DNA of 27,572 bases from a virus. Positions 14,543-23,061 of this stretch are shown in pieces (the first letter of the stretch is position 1; each line of letters starts with the position of its first letter). The position numbers were made by a program, and so were the translations under genes. The notes below the pieces were generated by a model. The model was not told the DNA's origin and ran no database searches. It was given only the letters and a program-made list of their open reading frames with translations. The stretch spans positions 1-27,572 of IMG/VR virus record IMGVR_UViG_3300030101_001054. One strand, 5' to 3'.

Positions 14543-16537
14543 TTATAATCCTGATAGTTGTATTTTATCTCTTTCTAAACTTTGTGCTGTTGTAACATCT
14601 CCAGCAACTACAAATGCTTTCACAGGCTGTTGTTCTTCTGTACCTAATGTTTGTGCTAATTGATTTGATGGACTATTCCCTGCAATATTAAATTGTGGAA
14701 CAGATGTAGTACTTTCTGTATCTCCTGTTTCAAGATTTGGTGTTGTTGAACTTTCAAATTTAGTGTTTTTAATTTTAGCTACATTTGCTATAGCTGTTGC
14801 AGCAGCCATAGCAGCCATAAGAGGACCCATCACAACACCAGCAGGACCCATAGATAGACCTGCTGTAAATGCAGCCATAACACTTTGAATGCCTTGTACA
14901 ATAGCCATAGCAATTTGTAGTTTTTTATTACGTTCAAATGCTTTTTTTCTTATCTTCTCTTTCTTTTCTTCATCATCTCCTGCTTTAGCTAATTCGTTAT
15001 CTGTAATTGCATTACTTAATCCTTCTAAAGCATTTAACCCTGTCATAGTATGCTGTAAGCCATTTTGAAACATTTTGAATTTTTCAGATTCTGCAAAATC
15101 TTTCATTTTTATACTTGCATTGTGAAACTTTCTTTCTAAATCTGTCAATTGCTCAATTTCTATTTCTTTGTTCTTTACAGCAAGACTTTTGTCAATTGTT
15201 GGTTCAGGTAAATCTCTAGTAGGTAATTCTATATTAAAAGAATCAACAATTTCATTTCTTTTTAGTCTAAATTGTTCTTCTAACGCTAACATCCTTGCAT
15301 CATGTTGTGCTTGTGTTATTTCTCTTTTCTTTAATGCTTCATCTAACTTTGCAGTTTCTCTATTAAATTGTGTTCCTAATGTTTCAAGCTGAACAGCCAT
15401 TGTCTGTTCTTTATTAGCTTGTTCCATATCCTCTGTTTGCCTGTCAAAATCTTGCCTCTTTTTGACCATAGCTTTGTATCTCTCAAAGTTTCTTTTTCTA
15501 GTTTCTTCTTGTCTTTTTTCATCTTCTAGAATGTTAACTTGTCTTGAGTGCCAATATTTGTCATCAATATCTTTTAAGTCTTTAAGTTCTTTTCTTCTTC
15601 TATTAATATTCTCTTTAATACTTCTAGCTGTTTCAAAATCTTCTTCTGCTAATGCTTTATGATATTCCTCCTTACCCTCAGCAATACCATCTTTTTTTGA
15701 TTGTATAGCTATTTGATTCAAAGTCATTTGTTCACCTAAAAGTTTTTGCTCCATCTCAAAAATCTCCTCATTTGTAGCACCTTTTAGTTTTGCTATTTCT
15801 ATTGCTTGGTCACCCTCTCTCTTGACATCTTTTTGAACCCTTTGTAATGATTCAGATATTTTATTATAAGTTTTTTCTATTCTTTCGTTTGCTTCTGCTG
15901 CTGTTTCTGTAGCTTCTGCTGTACCAAACCAAGCGTTCATTAAGTTTTTTACAGGGTTAAATAACGCAGCAACTAAAGCCACTAATGCAGTAATACCAGC
16001 GACAATTAAACCAACAGGATTTAAAGACATTACTACATTTAAAACTTTTTGTACTACTGTAGAAGCCATAATTGCAGCTTTTAATCCCTTAAATGCTTTA
16101 ATACCTTCACGAACAGAACTAATACCTTGCGTAATAGCCATAGCAGATTGTACTCTTAAAAGCATTTCTTCAACTGCTTCTGATTCTACACCAAAAGTAC
16201 CCATAACTCCTGTCCCTATTGCAAATGCACCTGAAACTCCTTCAATAGCACCACCTAAATTTTGTGCTGTTGTTCCAGCCATTGCATCAATTTGCAAGTC
16301 TGTATCTATAATGACTTTTTTGTAATCTCCAATTTGCCTAGATAAATCTTTAAACTCTTTAGAACTTGTATCTCCTGCTGCTGCAAGTTGGTACAGAGCA
16401 TCCTCCATTTCACCTATCTTGGTATTTAATGGTTTTACTTCACCAAATACATCTTCAAATGATGAGCCTAACTCATCCATTTGTTTAATCGCTTCTCTAG
16501 CTTGTATATCTATTTCTATTTGCTTTTTAACTGCCAT
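14543..16537 (-). CDS. Tape measure protein
   Basis: 664 residues. The N-terminus is helical (EIDIQAREAIKQMDELG), with a hydrophobic, Gly/Ala-rich central region (about 165-190, LNPVGLIVAGITALVALVAALF), then long charged coiled coils (about 220-520), a second small-residue stretch (AMAIVQGIQSVMAAFTAGLSMGPAG) and a low-complexity tail. This is the usual tape measure build. At about 1.5 A per residue it predicts a tail near 100 nm, so a siphovirus or myovirus; no contractile-sheath gene is seen, so siphovirus is favoured. The leader has a purine-rich GGGAGAAAGA just before ATG. Confidence 0.85.
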   Translation of the reverse strand: MAVKKQIEIDIQAREAIKQMDELGSSFEDVFGEVKPLNTKIGEMEDALYQLAAAGDTSSKEFKDLSRQIGDYKKVIIDTDLQIDAMAGTTAQNLGGAIEGVSGAFAIGTGVMGTFGVESEAVEEMLLRVQSAMAITQGISSVREGIKAFKGLKAAIMASTVVQKVLNVVMSLNPVGLIVAGITALVALVAALFNPVKNLMNAWFGTAEATETAAEANERIEKTYNKISESLQRVQKDVKREGDQAIEIAKLKGATNEEIFEMEQKLLGEQMTLNQIAIQSKKDGIAEGKEEYHKALAEEDFETARSIKENINRRRKELKDLKDIDDKYWHSRQVNILEDEKRQEETRKRNFERYKAMVKKRQDFDRQTEDMEQANKEQTMAVQLETLGTQFNRETAKLDEALKKREITQAQHDARMLALEEQFRLKRNEIVDSFNIELPTRDLPEPTIDKSLAVKNKEIEIEQLTDLERKFHNASIKMKDFAESEKFKMFQNGLQHTMTGLNALEGLSNAITDNELAKAGDDEEKKEKIRKKAFERNKKLQIAMAIVQGIQSVMAAFTAGLSMGPAGVVMGPLMAAMAAATAIANVAKIKNTKFESSTTPNLETGDTESTTSVPQFNIAGNSPSNQLAQTLGTEEQQPVKAFVVAGDVTTAQSLERDKIQLSGL

Positions 16538-16674
16538 TCTTTCTCCCTTTTAAGCTGTTGTTTTTTTTCTTTTATTGTCGTAGTTAGTTTGTACTTTCCT
16601 TTTGCTATTTCAATATTTTCTGTTCTACCGAAATAATCATCTTTACTTAATAATTCTAATATATCTCCTAACAT
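16516..16674 (-). CDS. Small protein before the tape measure gene (52 aa)
   Basis: 52 residues (MLGDILELLSKDDYFGRTENI, then a basic KEKKQQLKREKEWQLKSK end). The ATG follows the hub stop by one base and the frame runs 22 bases into the tape measure gene in another frame, so it is probably translated and coupled. The gene just before a tape measure is often a chaperone or adaptor, yet the frameshifted chaperone here is elsewhere. No recognised domain; coding status rests on fit between neighbours. Confidence 0.5.
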   Translation of the reverse strand: MLGDILELLSKDDYFGRTENIEIAKGKYKLTTTIKEKKQQLKREKEWQLKSK

Positions 16675-16675
16675 T

Positions 16676-18985
16676 TTATCCTGCTTGTTTAATTACTATA
16701 CTTGTTGTTGCAAAAGCTGTTCCTGCTGCATTATAATACGTTACAGGAATAGTTTGTATTCTTTCTGACCCTGTAGTATTTCTTGGTATTGTTATATCTA
16801 TTGTTCTTTCTGTTGTATATGTAACAGGCAAAGAAAAAGTTATAAATTGTGTTTCTCTTGTTGCACTTAAAGTTACATAACCACCACCACCATCAAACAT
16901 TTTAGTTGGATTAGGAGGTTTTAACATTTTAACAGGTAAACTTAATGTTCCAGCATCAGATGAAAATGCTTCGTTAGGTGTATAAATTAATCCTTTATTT
17001 ATTTCCCATTTAGATATTAATACAAACTCAACTTCTCCTGTAGTTAAATCTGTTTTCATAGAATCTATAGTGTATTTTTTATCCCTTAATAATATAGCAT
17101 CATCTAATGTTAATGTTGTTAAAACATTTATAGGTAAATGACATTTAACAGTAACTTTTCTTGATTTACTATTAAATAAATTAATTAAATAATTACTATA
17201 AAAAGTCATATATAAACTATTCTCTATTGGTGTATCTTTTAATGTAGAAACATCATAGCCAAAGTTTTGAGAATAATTTTCTAAATTGTCAAACAAATCT
17301 TGTCCCATAGGCATATATGAACTTAATGTACTTGTTGAACTACCATCATTAAATTTTAATGTTATAGATTTAGATTCATCCATAAATAATTTTACAGGCT
17401 TTGGAATGTAACTTTTACCTCCACTTGCATTATCTAAAGCATAACTTACTTGTAAATTTTGTCCTGTAAATTTTGTAAACAACATATTTTCAAAAGGTAG
17501 TTTTACTTTAAAATCACTACCATCATACGGAAAAGATTCTTGTAAATTACCATAACTTCTTCCAAACTCTCCAAGAAATTCTTCATTTAAAAAAGCCTTT
17601 GATTTTTGCCATTCAAACAATATAGATTTGTATAGTTTTAACCTATCAACTTTTATGCTTTCTGTATCTGTATATTCTGTTATATCTACTTCACCTCCAT
17701 AATTATACCATTGTTCTAATGGCTCTATTTGAAAATGTGTTGCTGTAAATGTAGGATAGCAAACTAAATTAAATTGTTTTAGCATACCACTAAACCAATC
17801 AGCAATTTTAATATCTGGTGCTAAATTTTGAAAGTTTATATTATTAGTTAAAACTAAAGGAACAGTAATTGCTGTTTCATATTCTACAACTGTTATTGAT
17901 GTAGTGCCACCTGAACTTATTGTATATTGGTATTTATGGTTTACTTTAGCTGCAGTTATATTACAAGCTGTATTTTGTATTCTTGCCTGTAAAGTATACA
18001 CATTATTTAAACTTGGTAAATTAGTTTGTACAGGTGCTAAAGAAACATCAACTGCACTACCTGAATATGTTACAGGAAGAGAACTTAAAAGAGTACCATT
18101 TTTAAAAACGTCTATGTAAATACTCGCATTAACTGACAATGTAATATCTACTAATTTTATAGTATGAAAACCTTGACCTAAACCATTCGTTAAATATGCT
18201 GAATTATATGCAACATTTATTTCACTATTTGTTAGTGTAGAATTTGCTGTTGAATCGTTAAAAACTACATCTTCAGATTCTCCAAATACAAAAGGAGTTT
18301 TAGCATTTTTAAAATATGTAAATGATTTTTTAAAATAATTAGAATCTAAAAAATTACCATTAAATGTCAAACTGTATTTTGATTGTATTTTGTCAAATAT
18401 TACTTTATCTTTTATTGCTGGAAATAATTCATTCCAAACTAATGGATAGCTATTATTTGATATATCTGTATTAGCACCATCTCCATATGTCCAAACTCTA
18501 TTAGAACTTATTAAAGGAAACCTAACATCTAAATCTCCTGTATTCGTGATAGCATTAGAAACATTTGCAGGATTATAAGCTAAAGCAATACTTGAGTAAT
18601 CTAAATCTCTTAATTTATCATCTCCAAATAAATCTTTTAAACTAACAACATCTCCGTAAAATGTAACCTTATATGATTCAGGTACATTGTTTTTTATTTC
18701 CGAGCCTTCAAGCTGTACTTTACCTCTACGAAATGGAATATGATTTATTTCAATCCTTGCTGTAGCCCTTTCTTTAGCATTAAACCCACCATCAATATCA
18801 TTATTATAAAACCAACTAAATATATCGTTGTTAGTATCACTAGCAGGAACAGTAAATCCTTGACTAAAGTCTGTAAAGCATTTAGAAATATCTTGAATAT
18901 TTTGAATACTAGATGTAATTTCAATTTTCTCATCACCGTATAAATCAACTTTTTTATCATTTATGTATAATTGGACTGTTCTCAT
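16676..18985 (-). CDS. Tail hub / baseplate protein with C-terminal BACON-like domain
   Basis: 769 residues. The N-terminal part (VQLYINDKKVDLYGDEKIEIT; DFSQGFTVPASDTNND; AKERATARIEINHIPFRRGK; SYKVTFYGDVVSLKDLFG) matches the large hub-like proteins of Bacteroidota siphophages. The centre is a long beta-rich region. The last 75 or so residues (YVTLSATRETQFITFSLPV to TTSIVIKQAG) look like a BACON/Ig-like domain, a type often used for binding glycans or mucin; the final VIKQAG is characteristic. It probably forms the tail tip and touches the host. The function of the BACON-like end is inference. Confidence 0.65.
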   Translation of the reverse strand: MRTVQLYINDKKVDLYGDEKIEITSSIQNIQDISKCFTDFSQGFTVPASDTNNDIFSWFYNNDIDGGFNAKERATARIEINHIPFRRGKVQLEGSEIKNNVPESYKVTFYGDVVSLKDLFGDDKLRDLDYSSIALAYNPANVSNAITNTGDLDVRFPLISSNRVWTYGDGANTDISNNSYPLVWNELFPAIKDKVIFDKIQSKYSLTFNGNFLDSNYFKKSFTYFKNAKTPFVFGESEDVVFNDSTANSTLTNSEINVAYNSAYLTNGLGQGFHTIKLVDITLSVNASIYIDVFKNGTLLSSLPVTYSGSAVDVSLAPVQTNLPSLNNVYTLQARIQNTACNITAAKVNHKYQYTISSGGTTSITVVEYETAITVPLVLTNNINFQNLAPDIKIADWFSGMLKQFNLVCYPTFTATHFQIEPLEQWYNYGGEVDITEYTDTESIKVDRLKLYKSILFEWQKSKAFLNEEFLGEFGRSYGNLQESFPYDGSDFKVKLPFENMLFTKFTGQNLQVSYALDNASGGKSYIPKPVKLFMDESKSITLKFNDGSSTSTLSSYMPMGQDLFDNLENYSQNFGYDVSTLKDTPIENSLYMTFYSNYLINLFNSKSRKVTVKCHLPINVLTTLTLDDAILLRDKKYTIDSMKTDLTTGEVEFVLISKWEINKGLIYTPNEAFSSDAGTLSLPVKMLKPPNPTKMFDGGGGYVTLSATRETQFITFSLPVTYTTERTIDITIPRNTTGSERIQTIPVTYYNAAGTAFATTSIVIKQAG

Positions 18986-20046
18986 TATTGAATAGTATTT
19001 ATAATATGATGTGCGTAATTAAATGTCAATGTATAATTTATTAATCTTTCGTTTATGCTCTTGTGCATATCTAAACTATTTGTTTGTGGAACAACAGGCT
19101 CTCCATCTAACCTGATTGTTTCACTTAATAATATTTGTTTCATAACATCACTATAACCTTCTCTAACAAATCCTGTATTTACAGTAATTGTTTCTGTACC
19201 ATTTGTATTAAAGTTTTGTGTTATGTTTTTAGATGTATTATATGATGGTGTAGAAGGCATCATATTAAACGTACTTCTTGTTGTGTTAATATTAGACTTT
19301 GATACCTTAAAGAAAATTATTGTTTGCCATACTCCATATTTATTTACAAAATCACAAACAACAGGAGTATATTTAGGCTCACATACCTCTGTAAATGTAA
19401 ATGTTTTATATAGTGATGAATCTTTAAATATCTTTAGTGTAGAGCCACCATTGTTTTTATGTGTTGGTGTAATGTAAGGAATGTATGCGTTATCTTGTGT
19501 GTTTAAATTTATATCTACATCTGCTGTACTACCATCTAAACAAACGTATTTAGCATCCCAATCTTCAGCAGGAGAAGCATCACTATCAATACTATAAAAT
19601 AATGCTCCGTTGTTTTGGTTTTTAAGTAAATAGTATTCTCCTTCATCTAACATTATATGAGCATCTAATACAGGATTGCTTCCATTCTCAAAATAACCAT
19701 AGCCATTATAACCAATTAAGAATTTTGTATCTTGTAATACTCCTGCTTTTTTTATTAATGCTTTACAATAAACGTAATTTCCTGCTGATGTTGCTGTTAA
19801 TGCTGTTACAGGAGTAAGTGATGTGTGACTAATATATGATTTTAAATATGGAGATATATCAAAAAAAACTGTTAGTAAACTAGCACTAGGTGCAGGCTTT
19901 GATAAATTAAATGTAGCTGTTGCTGGCTCACTTCCACCTGATTGATGTATGAATAACTCTACTTGTATTAAATCTCCAGCATTTGAAGCAGCTTGAGATA
20001 TTATATACGGACTTCTTACATTTATTTTTGTATATACGTTTGACAT
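18985..20046 (-). CDS. Structural tail-tip protein, unknown (353 aa)
   Basis: 353 residues, beta-rich throughout. It opens MSNVYTKINVRSPYII and contains SLLTVFFDISPYLKSYI and LDEGEYYLLKN. Flavobacterial phages commonly encode a protein of this look just before the large hub protein. No catalytic motif, no transmembrane segment. The stop overlaps the next start as TAATG, so it is translated together with the 769-residue hub candidate. A distal-tail or adaptor role is inferred from position; the precise identity is not visible from the sequence. Confidence 0.6.
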   Translation of the reverse strand: MSNVYTKINVRSPYIISQAASNAGDLIQVELFIHQSGGSEPATATFNLSKPAPSASLLTVFFDISPYLKSYISHTSLTPVTALTATSAGNYVYCKALIKKAGVLQDTKFLIGYNGYGYFENGSNPVLDAHIMLDEGEYYLLKNQNNGALFYSIDSDASPAEDWDAKYVCLDGSTADVDINLNTQDNAYIPYITPTHKNNGGSTLKIFKDSSLYKTFTFTEVCEPKYTPVVCDFVNKYGVWQTIIFFKVSKSNINTTRSTFNMMPSTPSYNTSKNITQNFNTNGTETITVNTGFVREGYSDVMKQILLSETIRLDGEPVVPQTNSLDMHKSINERLINYTLTFNYAHHIINTIQ

Positions 20047-20057
20047 TGTCTATTATT

Positions 20058-20540
20058 TTAATCTGTTCCTTGTGTTACTTGTTCTAAAAATTCATCTACA
20101 TCTAAACCAAATTTTTCTATTACATCTTCAGGCAATCTTAAAAAAGCATCTTCAAATGGTTTAGTAAAAAACATTGTTGGTTTTAATCCTTTTGTCCAAA
20201 CTGACCTAGCAACTGCAAATGGAGATATACCTCTTTTTCTTGCCCATTGTTGAAATGGTCTTGCTCCTATTGGCTTATTACGTTTAAATCTAAATGGAGA
20301 ATTAGGCGCTCTTTTATTTGAGTACGCACCTCTTACACCTTCATCTTGATATGCTCCATAATCTTGCATAAAAAAAGACATACTAAATGACTGTCGCATA
20401 ACCTTTAAATCAAAGCCTATAGAATTGTATAACTTTTTAGAATCGTTATGCCTTCCTTTAGTTAGCATTGACCTAGATTGTTTTACAACATACTTACCAA
20501 AGGCTGACAATTCTTTTTGTACTTCTTCTGTTTTAAACAT
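20058..20540 (-). CDS. Tail completion / HK97 gp10-like protein
   Basis: 160 residues. Helical N-terminus followed by KSRSMLTKGRHNDSKKLYNSI, then YGAYQDEGVRG, and a C-terminal FFTKPFEDAFLRLPEDVIEKF. The pattern S/TG-L-xxS/I, then Y-A-xx-x-EfG, then a closing helix is that of the HK97 gp10 / tail-completion family, which joins head and tail or completes the tube. A basic, proline-containing insert (RAPNSPFRFKRNKPIGARPF) sits in the middle. Neighbouring tail genes agree. Normal length for the family. Confidence 0.75.
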   Translation of the reverse strand: MFKTEEVQKELSAFGKYVVKQSRSMLTKGRHNDSKKLYNSIGFDLKVMRQSFSMSFFMQDYGAYQDEGVRGAYSNKRAPNSPFRFKRNKPIGARPFQQWARKRGISPFAVARSVWTKGLKPTMFFTKPFEDAFLRLPEDVIEKFGLDVDEFLEQVTQGTD

Positions 20541-20543
20541 ATC

Positions 20544-20831
20544 TTATTGCCCTGCAAATTTATGTACAGGATTATTTGGTTTTACTATATTATCAAATTC
20601 TATTTCTTGTGAACTCATAACATCAACAAAATAACCATCTTCATAAGTTGGCTCTGTTAACACTCTATCTTGTTCATCATAAGTTCCTTCTGTTATTTCT
20701 ATTTTACCAATAAAAACCACAGCTTGAATATGTGCAGCATAATCTAATTTAGAATTTAATAAAACTCCTTTATTCATTAAATCTAAAATTGCATTTTTAT
20801 AATCTTCGTATTTTAATTTATATACTATCAT
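20544..20831 (-). CDS. Hypothetical tail-region protein (95 aa)
   Basis: 95 residues, start overlapping the previous stop by ATGA. Helical N-terminus (MIVYKLKYEDYKNAILDLMNKG), then beta-rich VVFIGKIEITEGTYD, and an acidic C-terminal half ending NPVHKFAGQ. No recognised domain. Between a tail-terminator-like gene and a gp10-like tail completion gene, a small neck or tail-joining role is likely from context alone. The next gene starts 3 bases after its stop. Confidence 0.65.
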   Translation of the reverse strand: MIVYKLKYEDYKNAILDLMNKGVLLNSKLDYAAHIQAVVFIGKIEITEGTYDEQDRVLTEPTYEDGYFVDVMSSQEIEFDNIVKPNNPVHKFAGQ

Positions 20832-22804
20832 ACTGTTCGTGTTACTTTTTTAATTCTACCTGTTGACATTGTGTAGGTACTAGGATTTGATATGACATTA
20901 GTTGAGTCATCCTCAAATGTTTCTGTGACTGTTGATGTTCCTGTTAAACCTGTTACAGACAATACATCTGCATTTCTTGTAGCACTTGCTGATGTTGTTA
21001 CAATATAAGAACTAGGTGTACTAGCTTCTTCTAATTGTATTCCCCATATAAAAACATCATTAGCGTCATCTCCATTTGCAGCTCTATTTATTACCCTAAC
21101 ATTTGTTGATGTTTCACCTCCAGTATTTACCACATTATATCTAACCCAATCAGCAGTCAATGTAACAGAATTTGCACCACTACCAGCTTCTATTGTAACT
21201 TTTTCTCCAGCTGTACCTTTCATGAATATAGAAAGCACATGAGTGTTTGATGTTGTTACTGTACTATTTCTAAATACTCTAGCATTAGCAACACCACCTA
21301 AAGCTAACTTTTCTGCTGTCGTTGTCCCATCAGGTGCAACTGCATCATTAGCTGTAACTGTTGATGTATTTTTTTTCCAATATGTATTGTCAAATTCTTG
21401 TGAGTAATGTAATAAATTTGTTGATTGTGCTTCTACTAAAACAGATGGACAAGTAACACCATCATAATCTAATCTAGGAACATTTGCTGCAACAGATTCT
21501 AAAATGTTACTACTATTTGTCCTGTATGCTGTTGTGTTTCTTACAACGTCTAAATCAAAACCTCCTGCTAATGGCTTCATGGCAATTAACTTTCCTGTTC
21601 CATAAGCTGATGGCTGTATTTTTCCTAAAGGTGCAGCACTAAATACATCAGATGTATCTATACAAGAAATAGATTCAACAACTCCTCCGTGAGAAACTGC
21701 TTTTCCTGTATACATATTTATAAATACTGTCAAAGGATTTTGAACAACTAATGCTAATGTATTACTTGCTAAACTTTTTGATGTTGGTGTAAGATTTGCG
21801 CCTGTTTCATCTTTTAAAGTTACTGCTGTTGTTTTAACACTAACAAATGTTCCTTCACTTGCTCCGTTAAAATTCATAGTGCTATCTGCTAACTCTAAAT
21901 TACCTCCACTTGCAACTGTTGTACTAAATGAATCATCACTATTTGAAACTGTAGCATCTGAACAAACAATAGGATTTGCAACTGTTATAACTTGAGATAC
22001 ACCACTAGGAATATTTGTTGTACTTATTGCTGTACCATTTACATATTGAACTACTGCTGTAGCATCAAGTGCTGTAGCTGTACCATTTACAGATGCTGGA
22101 AGTTGATGTGTACCAATCACAGTACCTGCACTATTTCTAACTGATATTTCTATATCTCCTAGAGCCAATGTTCCTTGTGCTAAAATACTTGCTGTGAAAC
22201 TATCGTCAGAATTACTTACTGCACTATTAGATATTGCTTGTGTTAATGAGCCACCTGATACAATCGTTCCACTATATAAAACTGTTCCTGCTGAATCTGT
22301 AATACTATATGAAGCATCTTCACAAGCTGATGGTGCAACTGTTCCACATATAGTCATTTCGTTAGGAACTTCTACATCAAATGTTGCTGCCCAACCAGCA
22401 TAAAAGTTTTCAAACCTTTCTGTAAACGATTCAAGGCTTGGAGATGAGCCATCAGCTAAAGCAAAATTATCATTTCTTAAATCTCCTCTACGCATTAACT
22501 CTAACAATCTTGTAGCAACTGCAAATTGTGTATTTAATACATCTTGTGTATTGTCGTTACCTTTAAATTCATCTGTTGTTTCTTCTTTAGACTTATCTAC
22601 AATATCCATACAAAAAACAGTAACATTAAATATGTTTGTACGTTCTGTAATTGATGCACTATTAACTTGTATATGTGCATAAGGCATTATAGTTTGTTTC
22701 GACAAATCTATTTCATATATAGAGCCTTCAGTAACAGAATTACATTGTGGGTCCTCTAGTAATTGTGTTTTTATTGTATCTAGTAAATTGTAATATGTTA
22801 TCAT
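20828..22804 (-). CDS. Tail-terminator-like protein fused to Ig-like and carbohydrate-binding-like domains
   Basis: 658 residues. Residues 1-150 (MITYYNLLDTIKTQLLEDP; EIDLSKQTIMPYAHIQV; FNVTVFCMDIVDKSKEE; GWAATFDVEVPNEM) look like the tail terminator of flavobacterial siphophages, which normally ends about here. Residues 155-357 are Thr/Ser/Gly-rich beta modules with an internal repeat: SNSDDSF then a GTL/GNL segment at about 195-220 and again at 285-310. Residues 440-625 (STNLLHYSQEFDNTYWKK; APDGTTTAEKL; YVVTT-like end) resemble the jelly-roll, sugar-binding-like domain common in phage adhesins. The protein may cap the tube and also display surface domains. Start overlaps the previous stop (ATGA). 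The domain calls are by pattern; the combined function is inferred. Confidence 0.65.
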   Translation of the reverse strand: MITYYNLLDTIKTQLLEDPQCNSVTEGSIYEIDLSKQTIMPYAHIQVNSASITERTNIFNVTVFCMDIVDKSKEETTDEFKGNDNTQDVLNTQFAVATRLLELMRRGDLRNDNFALADGSSPSLESFTERFENFYAGWAATFDVEVPNEMTICGTVAPSACEDASYSITDSAGTVLYSGTIVSGGSLTQAISNSAVSNSDDSFTASILAQGTLALGDIEISVRNSAGTVIGTHQLPASVNGTATALDATAVVQYVNGTAISTTNIPSGVSQVITVANPIVCSDATVSNSDDSFSTTVASGGNLELADSTMNFNGASEGTFVSVKTTAVTLKDETGANLTPTSKSLASNTLALVVQNPLTVFINMYTGKAVSHGGVVESISCIDTSDVFSAAPLGKIQPSAYGTGKLIAMKPLAGGFDLDVVRNTTAYRTNSSNILESVAANVPRLDYDGVTCPSVLVEAQSTNLLHYSQEFDNTYWKKNTSTVTANDAVAPDGTTTAEKLALGGVANARVFRNSTVTTSNTHVLSIFMKGTAGEKVTIEAGSGANSVTLTADWVRYNVVNTGGETSTNVRVINRAANGDDANDVFIWGIQLEEASTPSSYIVTTSASATRNADVLSVTGLTGTSTVTETFEDDSTNVISNPSTYTMSTGRIKKVTRTV

Positions 22805-23061
22805 TTCTTATAACTCTTTTTTATTAATTCTGCTTCTACTTCGTTTTTCTCTTTTTCAAAACTTAAATATGTTAAACTTATATGTATATTTAACTTACTG
22901 ATTTCGTCAAATCTTCTAACATCGCCTTGAGCGAGGGTGTAGAAATTTTGGTAAAATCCCCACTTTTTTCCAAAGTTGGAAATTCTGCTGAAATCATTTG
23001 TATTGCCTCCTGTCTGATAGAGTGTTCCGTAACGTCTTTTAAGTCTTTCGCTAAATTCCAA
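22801..23061 (-). CDS. Frameshift extension of the tail assembly chaperone (GT-like long form)
   Basis: An 86-codon frame, -1 relative to the preceding gene and overlapping it by 172 bases. It has no ATG; its first possible start is a TTG that is the end of the T9 run itself, which is what a frameshift extension looks like. The conserved-looking part is KKWGFYQNFYTLAQGDV, then RFDEISKLNIHISLTYLSFEKEKNEVE, a pattern typical of phage tail-chaperone C-termini. Slippage after F162 gives a 248-residue fusion (162 + 86). The stop overlaps the next start (ATGA). Independent translation from TTG cannot be excluded but is less likely. Confidence 0.75.
   Translation of the reverse strand: MEFSERLKRRYGTLYQTGGNTNDFSRISNFGKKWGFYQNFYTLAQGDVRRFDEISKLNIHISLTYLSFEKEKNEVEAELIKKSYKK

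Noticed and set aside
22801-23061. The 86-codon frame as an independent gene
   Set aside because: Its only possible start is a TTG formed by the T9 run itself, 172 bases inside another gene. A frameshift extension explains it better.
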